64,000 nt of DNA from Pseudomonas sp. KU26590 (GTDB taxonomy: Bacteria; Pseudomonadota; Gammaproteobacteria; Pseudomonadales; Pseudomonadaceae). The translations under genes were made by a program, and so were the position numbers. The notes beneath the pieces were generated by a model. The model ran no database searches and was not told the origin of the DNA. It saw only the letters and a list, made by a program, of their open reading frames with translations. The stretch lies in NCBI RefSeq assembly GCF_026153515.1, contig NZ_CP110644.1, forward strand, positions 3,315,501-3,379,500. The letters are read 5' to 3'. Positions 26,304 to 33,582 of this stretch are shown here, piece after piece; position 1 is the stretch's first letter; every line of letters begins with the position of its first letter.

Positions 26304-26768
26304 ATGGCCACTCCATCGCCAGACCTCTGGTACAACTTCATTCGGGCGCATCGCTGCCTGATCCAGGAAATCGAGCGACGCCTGGCTGAAGAAAAGCTGC
26401 CGCCGTACGACTGGTATGACGCACTCTGGGGTATCGAAAGCGGGCAGGACGGCGCCCGAAGAATGCATGAACTCGCTGACGTCATGGCCATTGAACGCTA
26501 CAACCTCACGCGGCTGGTTGACCGTCTTGTGAAGGCAGGGCTGGTCACCCGGGAGAAGTCCCTGGACGACGGGCGCGGCGCCATCGCCCGGATTACCGAC
26601 GACGGCCGGGCGCTGCGCAAACAGATCTGGCAGGTCTACAAGCAGGCCGTGGAGGAACTGTTTCTGGCTCAGTTCAATGAAGAGCAGAAACGCGTGTTCG
26701 CGGACGCGCTCGAAAATGCCGGCCGCAACGCCCGCCAATCCCGCAAACCCTCTCAGACCAGCCGGTAA
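26304..26768 (+). CDS. MarR-family transcriptional regulator
   Basis: 154 aa winged-helix regulator. Core helices read RMHELADVMAIERYNLTRLVDRLVKAG, with the wing in SLDDGRGAIARITDDGRALRK, where the usual DxRxxxxxLT is intact. It is divergent from the AceE-type gene, and its 3' end overlaps the convergent E1-like gene by 16 bp. It likely binds the TTGCA-NN-TGCAA palindromes in the two flanking promoter regions and responds to a small ligand. Confidence 0.92.
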   Translation: MATPSPDLWYNFIRAHRCLIQEIERRLAEEKLPPYDWYDALWGIESGQDGARRMHELADVMAIERYNLTRLVDRLVKAGLVTREKSLDDGRGAIARITDDGRALRKQIWQVYKQAVEELFLAQFNEEQKRVFADALENAGRNARQSRKPSQTSR

Positions 26769-27823
26769 CGGTTCAGCGCATTGCTGACCAGCAAGGTGCT
26801 GATCTGCTCGATATTCGCCAGTTCGCGCAGGGCCGTGATCGCGATCCAGTGCCGGTCCAGGCGTTGACGGGGTTCCAGGCTGTCGGCGCCCAGCGCAGTG
26901 AACGGCCCACGGACATGGGCCGCCAGTTGTGCCGCGACGAACTCTGCGTACCCGGTCACTGCAACCACCGGGGTTTTCGAGTCGCCGAGGCAGTCCTGCA
27001 GATGACTGGTCCTCGGTGCCTCGCCGCGCAGAAGGCGTTTGCGTCGGGACTCGCGCTCCGCCTCCCGCGCCAGTTTGGTGTAACTGGGGCAGCTCCACAC
27101 CTCGGCGGTGATGCCCCAGTCATCGTGCAGCATCTGCGCGGCGGCTTGCACCTCCCGCAGCATGAGTCCCGCGCCCAGCAACCGGACCTGCTGCGCGTGC
27201 GGGGTTGGCGGGTTCACGCGGTACATCCCGAGAAACGCCTGGGTACGATCACACACCACCCCATCGCCGGTTTCATCGTGCAGCGTCATGTAACAGAAGC
27301 CGGGCGCCCCTTGCACATAGAGTTCATCGAGCGCGCCGGCGAGAATTGCCCGGGCCTCATCACCCGTGGCGGGGTCGAAAGGGATGCAGTGCCGGTTGGA
27401 CGCCAGCCACAGCGGCAACCATGGGTGAGCGCCCTTTGCCCATCGCGAGGGCGACGATTCGATGTCGTTGAGGATGATGCCCCGTTGTCCGGTCTGGGAC
27501 GTGAGCATCGACAGGTGCGCGGACGTCGCTGACTGGGTCATGTAGAACAGCGGCCGCTCATCGTTGCGCGCCGGCTCGCTGAACCACAGCGGCCATGCAC
27601 TGATCGCAGTGCCGGTGGCAAGCTCGGGCGCACCGTCGTTGATCTTCCAGAATTGCCCGCGGGTGCGCTGATCGCTCTCCAGGCGTTTGATCAGATCGAC
27701 AACGGTGAAGAGGGGAGAACGCTGAGTGACCACGCCTGTCAGGTGGCTCTGATCAATGCACTCGATGCACGCCTGGGCCGCCGAGCCGGTCTTGGCGGTG
27801 CGCTGTAAACGAAGGCTATCCAT
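26753..27823 (-). CDS. Short E1-like protein resembling the C-terminal half of AceE, TPP motif absent
   Basis: 356 aa. By eye it aligns with the last ~350 residues of AceE. ASNRHCIPFDPATGDEARAI matches the CCVSYDPTYAYELAVIV block, ELYVQGAPGFCYMTL matches MYVDQEDIYYYITL, and EVWSCPSYTKLAREAERESR matches DVWSATSLTEVRREAQQIER. TPVVAVTGYAEFVAAQL matches the domain that follows. The GDG-NCN TPP motif and the HDDGHSH block are missing, so it cannot be an independent E1. It may be a regulatory or structural partner, or a decaying paralogue, yet the frame is fully open. Start MDSLRLQ has AGGAG 10 nt upstream. It shares a bidirectional promoter with the GST gene. Confidence 0.75.
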   Translation of the reverse strand: MDSLRLQRTAKTGSAAQACIECIDQSHLTGVVTQRSPLFTVVDLIKRLESDQRTRGQFWKINDGAPELATGTAISAWPLWFSEPARNDERPLFYMTQSATSAHLSMLTSQTGQRGIILNDIESSPSRWAKGAHPWLPLWLASNRHCIPFDPATGDEARAILAGALDELYVQGAPGFCYMTLHDETGDGVVCDRTQAFLGMYRVNPPTPHAQQVRLLGAGLMLREVQAAAQMLHDDWGITAEVWSCPSYTKLAREAERESRRKRLLRGEAPRTSHLQDCLGDSKTPVVAVTGYAEFVAAQLAAHVRGPFTALGADSLEPRQRLDRHWIAITALRELANIEQISTLLVSNALNRYRLV

Positions 27824-27879
27824 GAAGATGAAACTCCTATGACTGTCTTGCGGGTTGCTAAAGGAATAATGCAGACTCA

Positions 27880-27891
27880 TTGCAAATGCAA
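27880..27891. promoter_or_regulatory. Probable MarR operator, copy 3 (TTGCA-AA-TGCAA)
   Basis: Same palindrome as copies 1 and 2. It lies in the 88-bp intergenic region between the E1-like gene and the GST gene, 20 bp before the GST start, so one site could control both. Confidence 0.65.
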
Positions 27892-27911
27892 CCACAAGGA
27901 CGGAACCTTCG

Positions 27912-28541
27912 ATGAATACTGCCTCGCTGCACCTCTACACGGCCGATACCCCAAACGGCCAGAAAATCCCCATCGCCCTCGAAGAACTCGGCCTCGATTA
28001 CACCCTGACCCACGTCGACCTGAACAAGGGCGAGCAGAAAGCCCCTGTTTTCGTTGCCCTCAACCCCAACGGAAAAATTCCGGTCCTGGTGGATCGCGCC
28101 AATGACGTGACACTGTTTGAATCGGGGGTGATTCTCACCTACCTGGCCGATCAGCATCCTTCACTCGGCGGCGAGAGGCAGGCAGAGCGGTTGCGGGTCC
28201 AGCAATGGCTGAGTTTCCAGATCGCAAGCGTGGGGCCGATGCTCGGACAGCTGTGGTGGTTCCGCCATGCCAGCCAAACCGCCAACGCGCAGGCGCTGGA
28301 TCGCTACCGTCAAGAGTCGCTGCGGCTTTACGGTGTGGTGAGCAGCCAACTTGCCGATCGCGGGTACATCGCCGGCGACCGCTACACCATCGCCGACATC
28401 GCGCTGTTCACCTGGCTGCGCACGTACGAAGAACTGGACCTGGACATAACGGGGTTCAAGGCGGTGCGCACCTGGTTGCAAAAGATCGAGCAGCGACCGG
28501 CCGTCAAGCGCGGGCTGGCAAAATCACGCCAGCAAGCCTGA
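27912..28541 (+). CDS. Glutathione S-transferase family protein (YfcG/Ure2-like)
   Basis: 209 aa. The N-terminal half reads LHLYTADTPNGQKIPIALEE, followed by VFVALNPNGKIPVLVD (cis-Pro) and LFESGVILTYLADQ, typical of the YfcG/Ure2p-like group with disulfide reductase or conjugation activity. The C-terminal half has the GDRYTIADIALFTW capping motif. The third MarR operator directly upstream suggests it belongs to the same regulon as the E1 genes, perhaps detoxifying the inducing compound; this is inference. Confidence 0.9.
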   Translation: MNTASLHLYTADTPNGQKIPIALEELGLDYTLTHVDLNKGEQKAPVFVALNPNGKIPVLVDRANDVTLFESGVILTYLADQHPSLGGERQAERLRVQQWLSFQIASVGPMLGQLWWFRHASQTANAQALDRYRQESLRLYGVVSSQLADRGYIAGDRYTIADIALFTWLRTYEELDLDITGFKAVRTWLQKIEQRPAVKRGLAKSRQQA

Positions 28542-28646
28542 CCCCATCCGCCTGATGCCCATAAAAAGAAGACGTGATCATGCATTTCAACGCCGCTTTT
28601 TGTCAGGCCGGGCCAGGACCCTAACCTGGCCACCCTGATCGAGCAT

Positions 28647-29276
28647 TTGCCTTGCGAAATAGACTGCCCGTTCACCTACGCCACAATCGACAAACGTACG
28701 TTTGGCCTGTCGAACTTCCTGTCGAGTTTCCCCATCGCCTGGCAGCACAAATACTGCAGCGAGGCGCTGCACAGGGTTGATCCGATCATCTCCCACGGCG
28801 TGCAAAGCGTCGCGCCGTTTCACTGGAACGAAGCCTACCGGCGCAAGCCCGTGCAGGGGCAGGGCGCGTTCGAGCAGCTCACCCGGGAGTTCTCGATGCA
28901 GGACGGCTACACCTTTGTCGTCCACGACCCGCAACAGCGCATGGGCCTGTTGAGCCTGGTCAACCGTGAGCAGAGCCCGCACTTTCATCACCAGATCCAG
29001 CACATCAAAGGGACGCTGCAACTGGCGTTGGTGGCGTTTCACAGCGGCATGAACCCGGTCTCAATGGCCCAGAACACTGCCGATCCGCCCCTCACGGTCC
29101 GCGAGCACACGATCCTGAGCTGGGTGTCACTCGGCAAGTCCCACAGCGAGATCGCCTGTATCTGTGACATCCGCGTGCGCACGGTCAAGTTCCACATGGC
29201 CAACATCGTGCGCAAGCTCGAGGTCGACACTGCCAAGCAAGCGGTCTTCGCGGCGGCGCGGCTGGGCATCGCCTGA
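28647..29276 (+). CDS. LuxR-type quorum-sensing regulator (solo), N-terminus uncertain
   Basis: 209 aa from TTG 28647. The autoinducer-binding domain keeps the six invariant residues of AHL receptors: W and Y in AWQHKYC, D-P in HRVDPII, W in PFHW and G in MQDGYTF. The C-terminal LuxR HTH is complete (LTVREHTILSWVSLGKSHSE, then VRTVKFHMANIVRKLEV). No luxI is visible, so it is a solo. The true start is unclear. ATG 28580 opens MHFNAAFCQAG but is in another frame and stops at 28624, whereas the LuxR frame is open back to 28578 with no ATG. A single-base frameshift near 28605-28622 would join them. A perfect lux box lies 62 bp past its stop. Confidence 0.85.
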   Translation: MPCEIDCPFTYATIDKRTFGLSNFLSSFPIAWQHKYCSEALHRVDPIISHGVQSVAPFHWNEAYRRKPVQGQGAFEQLTREFSMQDGYTFVVHDPQQRMGLLSLVNREQSPHFHHQIQHIKGTLQLALVAFHSGMNPVSMAQNTADPPLTVREHTILSWVSLGKSHSEIACICDIRVRTVKFHMANIVRKLEVDTAKQAVFAAARLGIA

Positions 29277-29335
29277 TTGGGCGCCCGCTGCGCCGTTTGC
29301 ACAGGCGCATCGGGCACGTCAGCGCGAGGCGCGCG

Positions 29336-29355
29336 TCCTGTACCTAGGTACAGTT
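29336..29355 (+). promoter_or_regulatory. lux box in the promoter of the aminotransferase operon
   Basis: CTGTACCTAGGTACAG at 29338-29353 is a perfect 16-bp palindrome and matches the CTG-N-AC-N4-GT-N-CAG lux-box consensus completely. A possible -10 (CAGAAT, 29374-29379) puts its centre near -40, the usual activator position. The first gene starts at 29427. Confidence 0.85.
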
Positions 29356-29426
29356 TCGGGGCGAAAAGGAAAACAGAATGATGGTGGGGCAGCCTCGATA
29401 ACAACCCACAATGAGAGGGATCCCTC

Positions 29427-30620
29427 ATGACGTTCTCTGCCCAGCCCGTCAGTACGCATGAAGCTCGTGTCCTGGAAGACATCACTCAACATGAAATTTC
29501 TGCCCTCAAGACCCGGCACAACCTCGCCGACGCCCACACCCACCAGAATCAGAGCCGCACCCAGGCCGAAATCGTCCGAAAGCTGCCCCAGTTGTGGCAG
29601 CGCGCGCAGACGCTGACCCAATACGAGAGCGAGCAAGCGTTCATCAAGGCGTTTTATCAGTTTCACGGTCAGCACCATGCGCTGCAGCGCAGCGATGAAA
29701 TCTACCTGGCGTACGCCGCCTCGGTGGCGATGCACATCACCGCCACTTTCCTGCGCAAGCACGACATGAGCGTGGCGCTGATCGAGCCCTGCTTCGACAA
29801 CCTGCACGACTTGCTCAAGCACATGGAAGTGCCGATGACGCCGCTGCCGGAAGCCATTCTGGCCGACCCGACGCAGGTCTACCGGCTGCTGGAGAAAACC
29901 GCATCGGCGGTGGACGCGATTTTTCTGGTGGACCCGAACAACCCGACCGGCACTTCCATGTTTGCCGAGGGCCCGGAGACGTTCATCGAAGTCGCGAAAT
30001 ACTGCCGCGATCACGACAAGATTCTGATTCTGGACTTCTGCTTCGCCTCCTTTCTGAAAGTGGCCGGCGGTCAGCGTGTCGATGCCTACGCCATTCTCGA
30101 TGAGATCGGCACCGACTACCTGGTGATGGAAGACACGGGCAAAACCTGGCCACTGCAGGACACCAAGTGCGCCGCACTCATGAGCAGCCGCCGGTTGAAT
30201 CCCGAGATCTACAGCATCGTCACCAGCGTGCTGCTCAACGTCTCGCCATTCATTCTTCAGGTCGTCACCGAATACATCAACGACAGCGAAGCTGATGGCT
30301 TTGCCTCCGTTCGCGACGTGCTGCAGACCAACCGCAGGGTGGCACGCGAATACCTTGAGGGCACGATGCTGCGTTACGTCGAGCCGGCCATCGAGACCAG
30401 CGTCGCGTGGTTTGAAATCCAGCGCGACGACCTCTCGGGCGATGACCTGCAAGCCTACCTGCTGACCCATCAAGCCTACGTATTGCCCGGTCGCTATTTC
30501 TTCTGGAGCCATCCGGAACAGGGCCGCTCTTTTGTGCGCCTGGCTCTGGCCCGTGACCCTGACGCTTTCGAAAGTGCCCTGCACGTCATCCGCCAGGCGC
30601 TGGAGGCTTACGATGCTTAA
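29427..30620 (+). CDS. PLP-dependent aminotransferase, class I/II fold
   Basis: 397 aa fold-type I enzyme. The motif DPNNPTG lies at 169-175, the PLP-anchoring Asp is D203 in ILDFCF, and the Schiff-base lysine is probably K239 in EDTGKTWPL. The last motif departs from the usual S-x-SK, so this is a divergent member related to biosynthetic aminotransferases, not to AspC or HisC. An N-terminal ~60-residue segment precedes the core. The last 8 bp overlap the PIN-like gene. First gene of the lux-box operon; it may make or use an alpha-keto acid that the DHDPS-type aldolase handles. Confidence 0.88.
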   Translation: MTFSAQPVSTHEARVLEDITQHEISALKTRHNLADAHTHQNQSRTQAEIVRKLPQLWQRAQTLTQYESEQAFIKAFYQFHGQHHALQRSDEIYLAYAASVAMHITATFLRKHDMSVALIEPCFDNLHDLLKHMEVPMTPLPEAILADPTQVYRLLEKTASAVDAIFLVDPNNPTGTSMFAEGPETFIEVAKYCRDHDKILILDFCFASFLKVAGGQRVDAYAILDEIGTDYLVMEDTGKTWPLQDTKCAALMSSRRLNPEIYSIVTSVLLNVSPFILQVVTEYINDSEADGFASVRDVLQTNRRVAREYLEGTMLRYVEPAIETSVAWFEIQRDDLSGDDLQAYLLTHQAYVLPGRYFFWSHPEQGRSFVRLALARDPDAFESALHVIRQALEAYDA

Positions 30621-31125
30621 AGAAACGCCGATGATCGACGCGACGGTGTTCATGGGCATGCACCATCAAAATCAGGCCATCCGGGACAGGTCGCTGGCGT
30701 TCTTCACCCAGCGCTATCACAGCGAGGTGCGCATGAGCTTCAGCCAGATTGGCGTGTGCGACGCGATTATCTGGAAGAAAGCCCGCACGCTTCAGGACGT
30801 CTATTACCCGTTCATGGATGTGCTGCACTCGGACATGAACATCCTGCGCGCGGGGTACAGCAACGCGGCGCTGAACCGGGCGGCCAACAGTGCGTCGTTG
30901 TCCGGGCTGTCCGCAGAAAAGCGCCTGCAAGCGGCGCAGGTGCTTGAGGCCAATTGCCTGTTCTACACCCATGACCCCGATTACCTGGACTGCGCGGCGC
31001 TGAAACCGCACTTGATTGCCTTCGATGAGGCGAACTCTGCCAATGGGTTTCCGGAGGGTCTGCAGCGGCTGTATCGCGCATCCCTCGAGTTGGTCATAAC
31101 CGACGAGGATTACCAGCATGTCTAG
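30613..31125 (+). CDS. PIN-like domain protein (DUF6190-like)
   Basis: 170 aa. It starts MLKETPMIDATVFMGMHHQN, where IDATVFMGMH looks like the first strand of a PIN-type domain with its acidic residue. Further acidic positions occur late in the protein (THDPDYLD). I see similarity to DUF6190-type proteins that accompany aminotransferase genes elsewhere, but the match is weak. The gene overlaps both neighbours by 8 bp, so it is co-translated with the biosynthetic enzymes and is probably part of the pathway rather than a toxin. No antitoxin gene is adjacent. Confidence 0.65.
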   Translation: MLKETPMIDATVFMGMHHQNQAIRDRSLAFFTQRYHSEVRMSFSQIGVCDAIIWKKARTLQDVYYPFMDVLHSDMNILRAGYSNAALNRAANSASLSGLSAEKRLQAAQVLEANCLFYTHDPDYLDCAALKPHLIAFDEANSANGFPEGLQRLYRASLELVITDEDYQHV

Positions 31126-31978
31126 ACACCAAGTGCTGGTCCCTCTGGTGACGCCGCTCGACGTAGATGCCAAGGTCTGCCGGCAAAGCGTGAAGCAGCT
31201 CATTCGGGCCTGCGGGCCGCTGGTTGACGGGTTTATCCCGTGTCTGACCTCAGGGGAAGGCTGGAACCTGTCGGCTGCGCAGTGGACAGACATGCTCACC
31301 TACACCCTGGAGTTTGCCGGCGACGCGCACCGCGTGGTGGCCGGCATAGAGCTTCCCACGACTGAGGAGGTGATTGAACGGGCCGAAATGGCGCGCGAGA
31401 TTGGCGCCAGGGAAATCATCGTGACATCACCCTTTGCGCCCGGCACCGGTCAGGAGCACATTCTGGCGCACTACCAGGCCATTCACAGCCGCACGCCGCT
31501 GGACCTGTTGGTCTACAACGAATCGGCGCTGTCGGGTAACGAAAAGAGCTTCGACACGTTGTTGAAAATCGCTCGGCTGGAGCGTGTGACCGGGCTCAAG
31601 GATTCGCCCAGTGAACAACGGACGCAGGCGCAGATCGACCGGATTCGGGAAGAGGGCGTGGATTACTTCATTGGCTGGGAACGTGAACTGGCCGGCGCGC
31701 TGGTCAGCGATGGCAACGTCGTCTCCCTGGCCAACCTGGAACCCGCCCTGTGCCGAGTGGCCTGCCTCGCGCAGCAGCCTGAGGTCGCGGCCATCGTCGC
31801 TCGCCTCAATGAACAATTTAGCCTCGGGGAGGATGACTGGTACGCACACGTGAAGCGCGAGCTTACCGCCCGTGGCGTGCTGCGCTCGGGCCTCACGACT
31901 CAACAGCAGGACGCTCACGTGCACGCCGTTCACGAGCACGCCATCCTGGCGCACGTCAATTGGGAGCACGCCAGATGA
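31118..31978 (+). CDS. Dihydrodipicolinate synthase/N-acetylneuraminate lyase family aldolase
   Basis: 286 aa class I aldolase. The Schiff-base lysine is K161 (TGLKDS), the catalytic tyrosine is Y133 (LVYNES), and the TSGEG loop (44-48) corresponds to the GTTGE carboxylate-binding motif. The family adds pyruvate or splits 2-oxo acids; members serve lysine synthesis, sialic acid, hydroxyproline and other routes. Lysine synthesis is unlikely here because the gene is embedded in a quorum-controlled operon, overlapping the PIN-like gene by 8 bp and the oxidase gene by 4 bp. Confidence 0.9.
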   Translation: MSRHQVLVPLVTPLDVDAKVCRQSVKQLIRACGPLVDGFIPCLTSGEGWNLSAAQWTDMLTYTLEFAGDAHRVVAGIELPTTEEVIERAEMAREIGAREIIVTSPFAPGTGQEHILAHYQAIHSRTPLDLLVYNESALSGNEKSFDTLLKIARLERVTGLKDSPSEQRTQAQIDRIREEGVDYFIGWERELAGALVSDGNVVSLANLEPALCRVACLAQQPEVAAIVARLNEQFSLGEDDWYAHVKRELTARGVLRSGLTTQQQDAHVHAVHEHAILAHVNWEHAR

Positions 31979-32820
31979 TCGCTTCTCAGAAATCATTGTT
32001 TCGCGCCAACCGGGCGCTCATCGAACAGCTTCAGCCGATTCCCGCTGAGCTGCTGCACTTCGAGCAGCAATGGCTGGATACTGCGATCCGCGAGAGCATG
32101 ACCGAGCATCAGCCGGCCAACCTGAGCGAATTGCGCGCCATGCTCGCGGCGCTGGTTGAACAGGACAAGGCAGAAGAGCCTGAGACGGCGCGCTACGTGG
32201 CCGAACACATGACCCTGGACGAATTCAAGATCCTCGTTCAGGAGTTCGCCCTCGACGGCCTCACCGAAGCCCAGGTGTTTTATCACCTCATGCCGCGTCT
32301 GAGCCTTGAAGCCCAGATGCCCATGCTGCGAATGATGATCGACGAGTTCGGTTCGGGGAACATCAGGCGGTCGCACACCACGCTCTACAAGGTGCTGCTG
32401 GATGAGCTGGACATGCCGACGGACCTGGAAAGCAATATTCAGGCGAACGCCGAGGCAGGCTGCTCGTTTCCCAACATGTTCTGCTGGTTGACCATGCGCG
32501 CCCATGATCCGTCGTATTTCGCCGGCGTGATCACCTACTTCGAGACGGTGGTGCCGTTCTTCTTCGGTTGCTACACGACCCTGTGCGACAGGCTCGGGAT
32601 CAAAGCCCACACCTATTACAGCGAGCATGTGCACATCGACGTCTTCCACGCGCTGGAAGGTCAGCGGCTGCTCAAGGCGATGGACAACGACAAGCAGTTG
32701 AATCACGCCAACGCCTGGCAGGGCATCTGCATGGGGCGGTGGATCACCAACAACGCGTTCGATCAGGCGGTGTACAAGGCGCAGGCGAGCAAGGTCGGCG
32801 AGGGCGTCGCACATGCTTGA
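31975..32820 (+). CDS. Heme-oxygenase-like diiron oxidase (iron-containing redox enzyme family)
   Basis: 281 aa. Metal-ligand pattern of the HDO family: E124 in MIDEFGSGN, H134 in RRSHTTL, E190 in ITYFE and H218-x3-D222-x2-H225 in SEHVHIDVFH. Characterised HDOs include UndA, BesC and SznF, which use O2 at a di-iron site for C-C cleavage or N-oxygenation. ATG 31975 overlaps the aldolase stop (ATGA) and 8 bp of the Rieske gene overlap its end. The adjoining ferredoxin is a natural electron donor. Substrate unknown. Confidence 0.87.
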   Translation: MIASQKSLFRANRALIEQLQPIPAELLHFEQQWLDTAIRESMTEHQPANLSELRAMLAALVEQDKAEEPETARYVAEHMTLDEFKILVQEFALDGLTEAQVFYHLMPRLSLEAQMPMLRMMIDEFGSGNIRRSHTTLYKVLLDELDMPTDLESNIQANAEAGCSFPNMFCWLTMRAHDPSYFAGVITYFETVVPFFFGCYTTLCDRLGIKAHTYYSEHVHIDVFHALEGQRLLKAMDNDKQLNHANAWQGICMGRWITNNAFDQAVYKAQASKVGEGVAHA

Positions 32821-33052
32821 GGAAGGGGACGTTGCACTCAGGCCGGCGACCTTCGTCATTCAGGCCGGACAGGACCAGTACGAAGTGCCCAGTCTGTGCC
32901 CACACCGCGAGGGCTGGCTGGAGCATGGCACCGTCAATCACAACCGACGGACCATCACCTGTCCGCTGCACTTCTCGGTGTTCAGCCTGGAAACGGGCGA
33001 GCAGTTGGGCGGGCCTGCATGCGGAAGTCTGACGTGCCGTAAATTGACGTGA
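32813..33052 (+). CDS. Small Rieske [2Fe-2S] ferredoxin-like protein
   Basis: 79 aa with the complete Rieske ligand set: C29-P-H31 (SLCPHREG) and C50-P-L-H53 (TCPLHFSVF). It is shorter than the usual ~105 aa Rieske ferredoxins, lacking part of the N-terminal barrel and the C-terminal strand. It starts 8 bp before the oxidase gene ends, so the two are made together and it probably reduces the diiron oxidase. Last gene of the lux-box operon. Confidence 0.85.
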   Translation: MLEEGDVALRPATFVIQAGQDQYEVPSLCPHREGWLEHGTVNHNRRTITCPLHFSVFSLETGEQLGGPACGSLTCRKLT

Positions 33053-33201
33053 ATGCCTGGGGTAAACACTGAGTAGGACTTCAGTCGCGCCCCCGCGTGT
33101 GGGCGTGCTGTTCTGCGGCAGAGCGTGGCTGTATACAGAGCGGCTGCTGACGTCAGTCAGCGCCGCCAAACGGCTATCGTCAACTCAGGTCAGTGCCTGA
33201 T

Positions 33202-33363
33202 TCACGCCTTTTCGTCTTGCTCGGTCGCATCATCGTCGTGCTTGAGCGCGGGCTTCATGCCTGGCTGCGGCGCGTGCACGGCATCCGGTGCGACTTCTTC
33301 ACCGTGGTGCTTCTTCTCTTGCTGCACTTTTTTGTCGTGGGCGACGTTACGTGGATCGGTCAT
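33202..33363 (-). CDS. Small, highly charged hypothetical protein
   Basis: 53 aa beginning MTDPRNVAHDKKVQQEKKHH and rich in Lys, Glu, Asp and His throughout, with Pro in the middle. Probably disordered. AAGGA lies 8 nt before the ATG and supports translation. No family assigned. It stands alone between the Rieske gene and the GGDEF-EAL gene. The 220 bp that follow to 33583 show no feature. Confidence 0.55.
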   Translation of the reverse strand: MTDPRNVAHDKKVQQEKKHHGEEVAPDAVHAPQPGMKPALKHDDDATEQDEKA

Positions 33364-33582
33364 GGGAATTCCTTGATCTGGCAGTTGATTCGAATGCTCA
33401 CCGACGCGGCACGTTGGCCGTGAGCGCCGTGGCAAGATTTGGAGTCAGTGCCGGCTTCAGCGTTCAGTGCAATTTAAACCGCGAGGGTGACCTGCGAGAT
33501 GACTGCCCCGTGATGACTGCCCCGCGATGACCCGTCAGCCCGGCCACCAGATGATGTCGTCAGCGCAAATGCCCACCAATCC

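Noticed and set aside
29319..30659. 446-codon minus-strand frame opposite the aminotransferase
   Set aside because: Antisense shadow; the plus strand has conserved PLP motifs and operon overlaps.
33053..33201. luxI or another biosynthetic gene after the Rieske gene
   Set aside because: No open frame with any AHL-synthase features exists here or elsewhere in the window.
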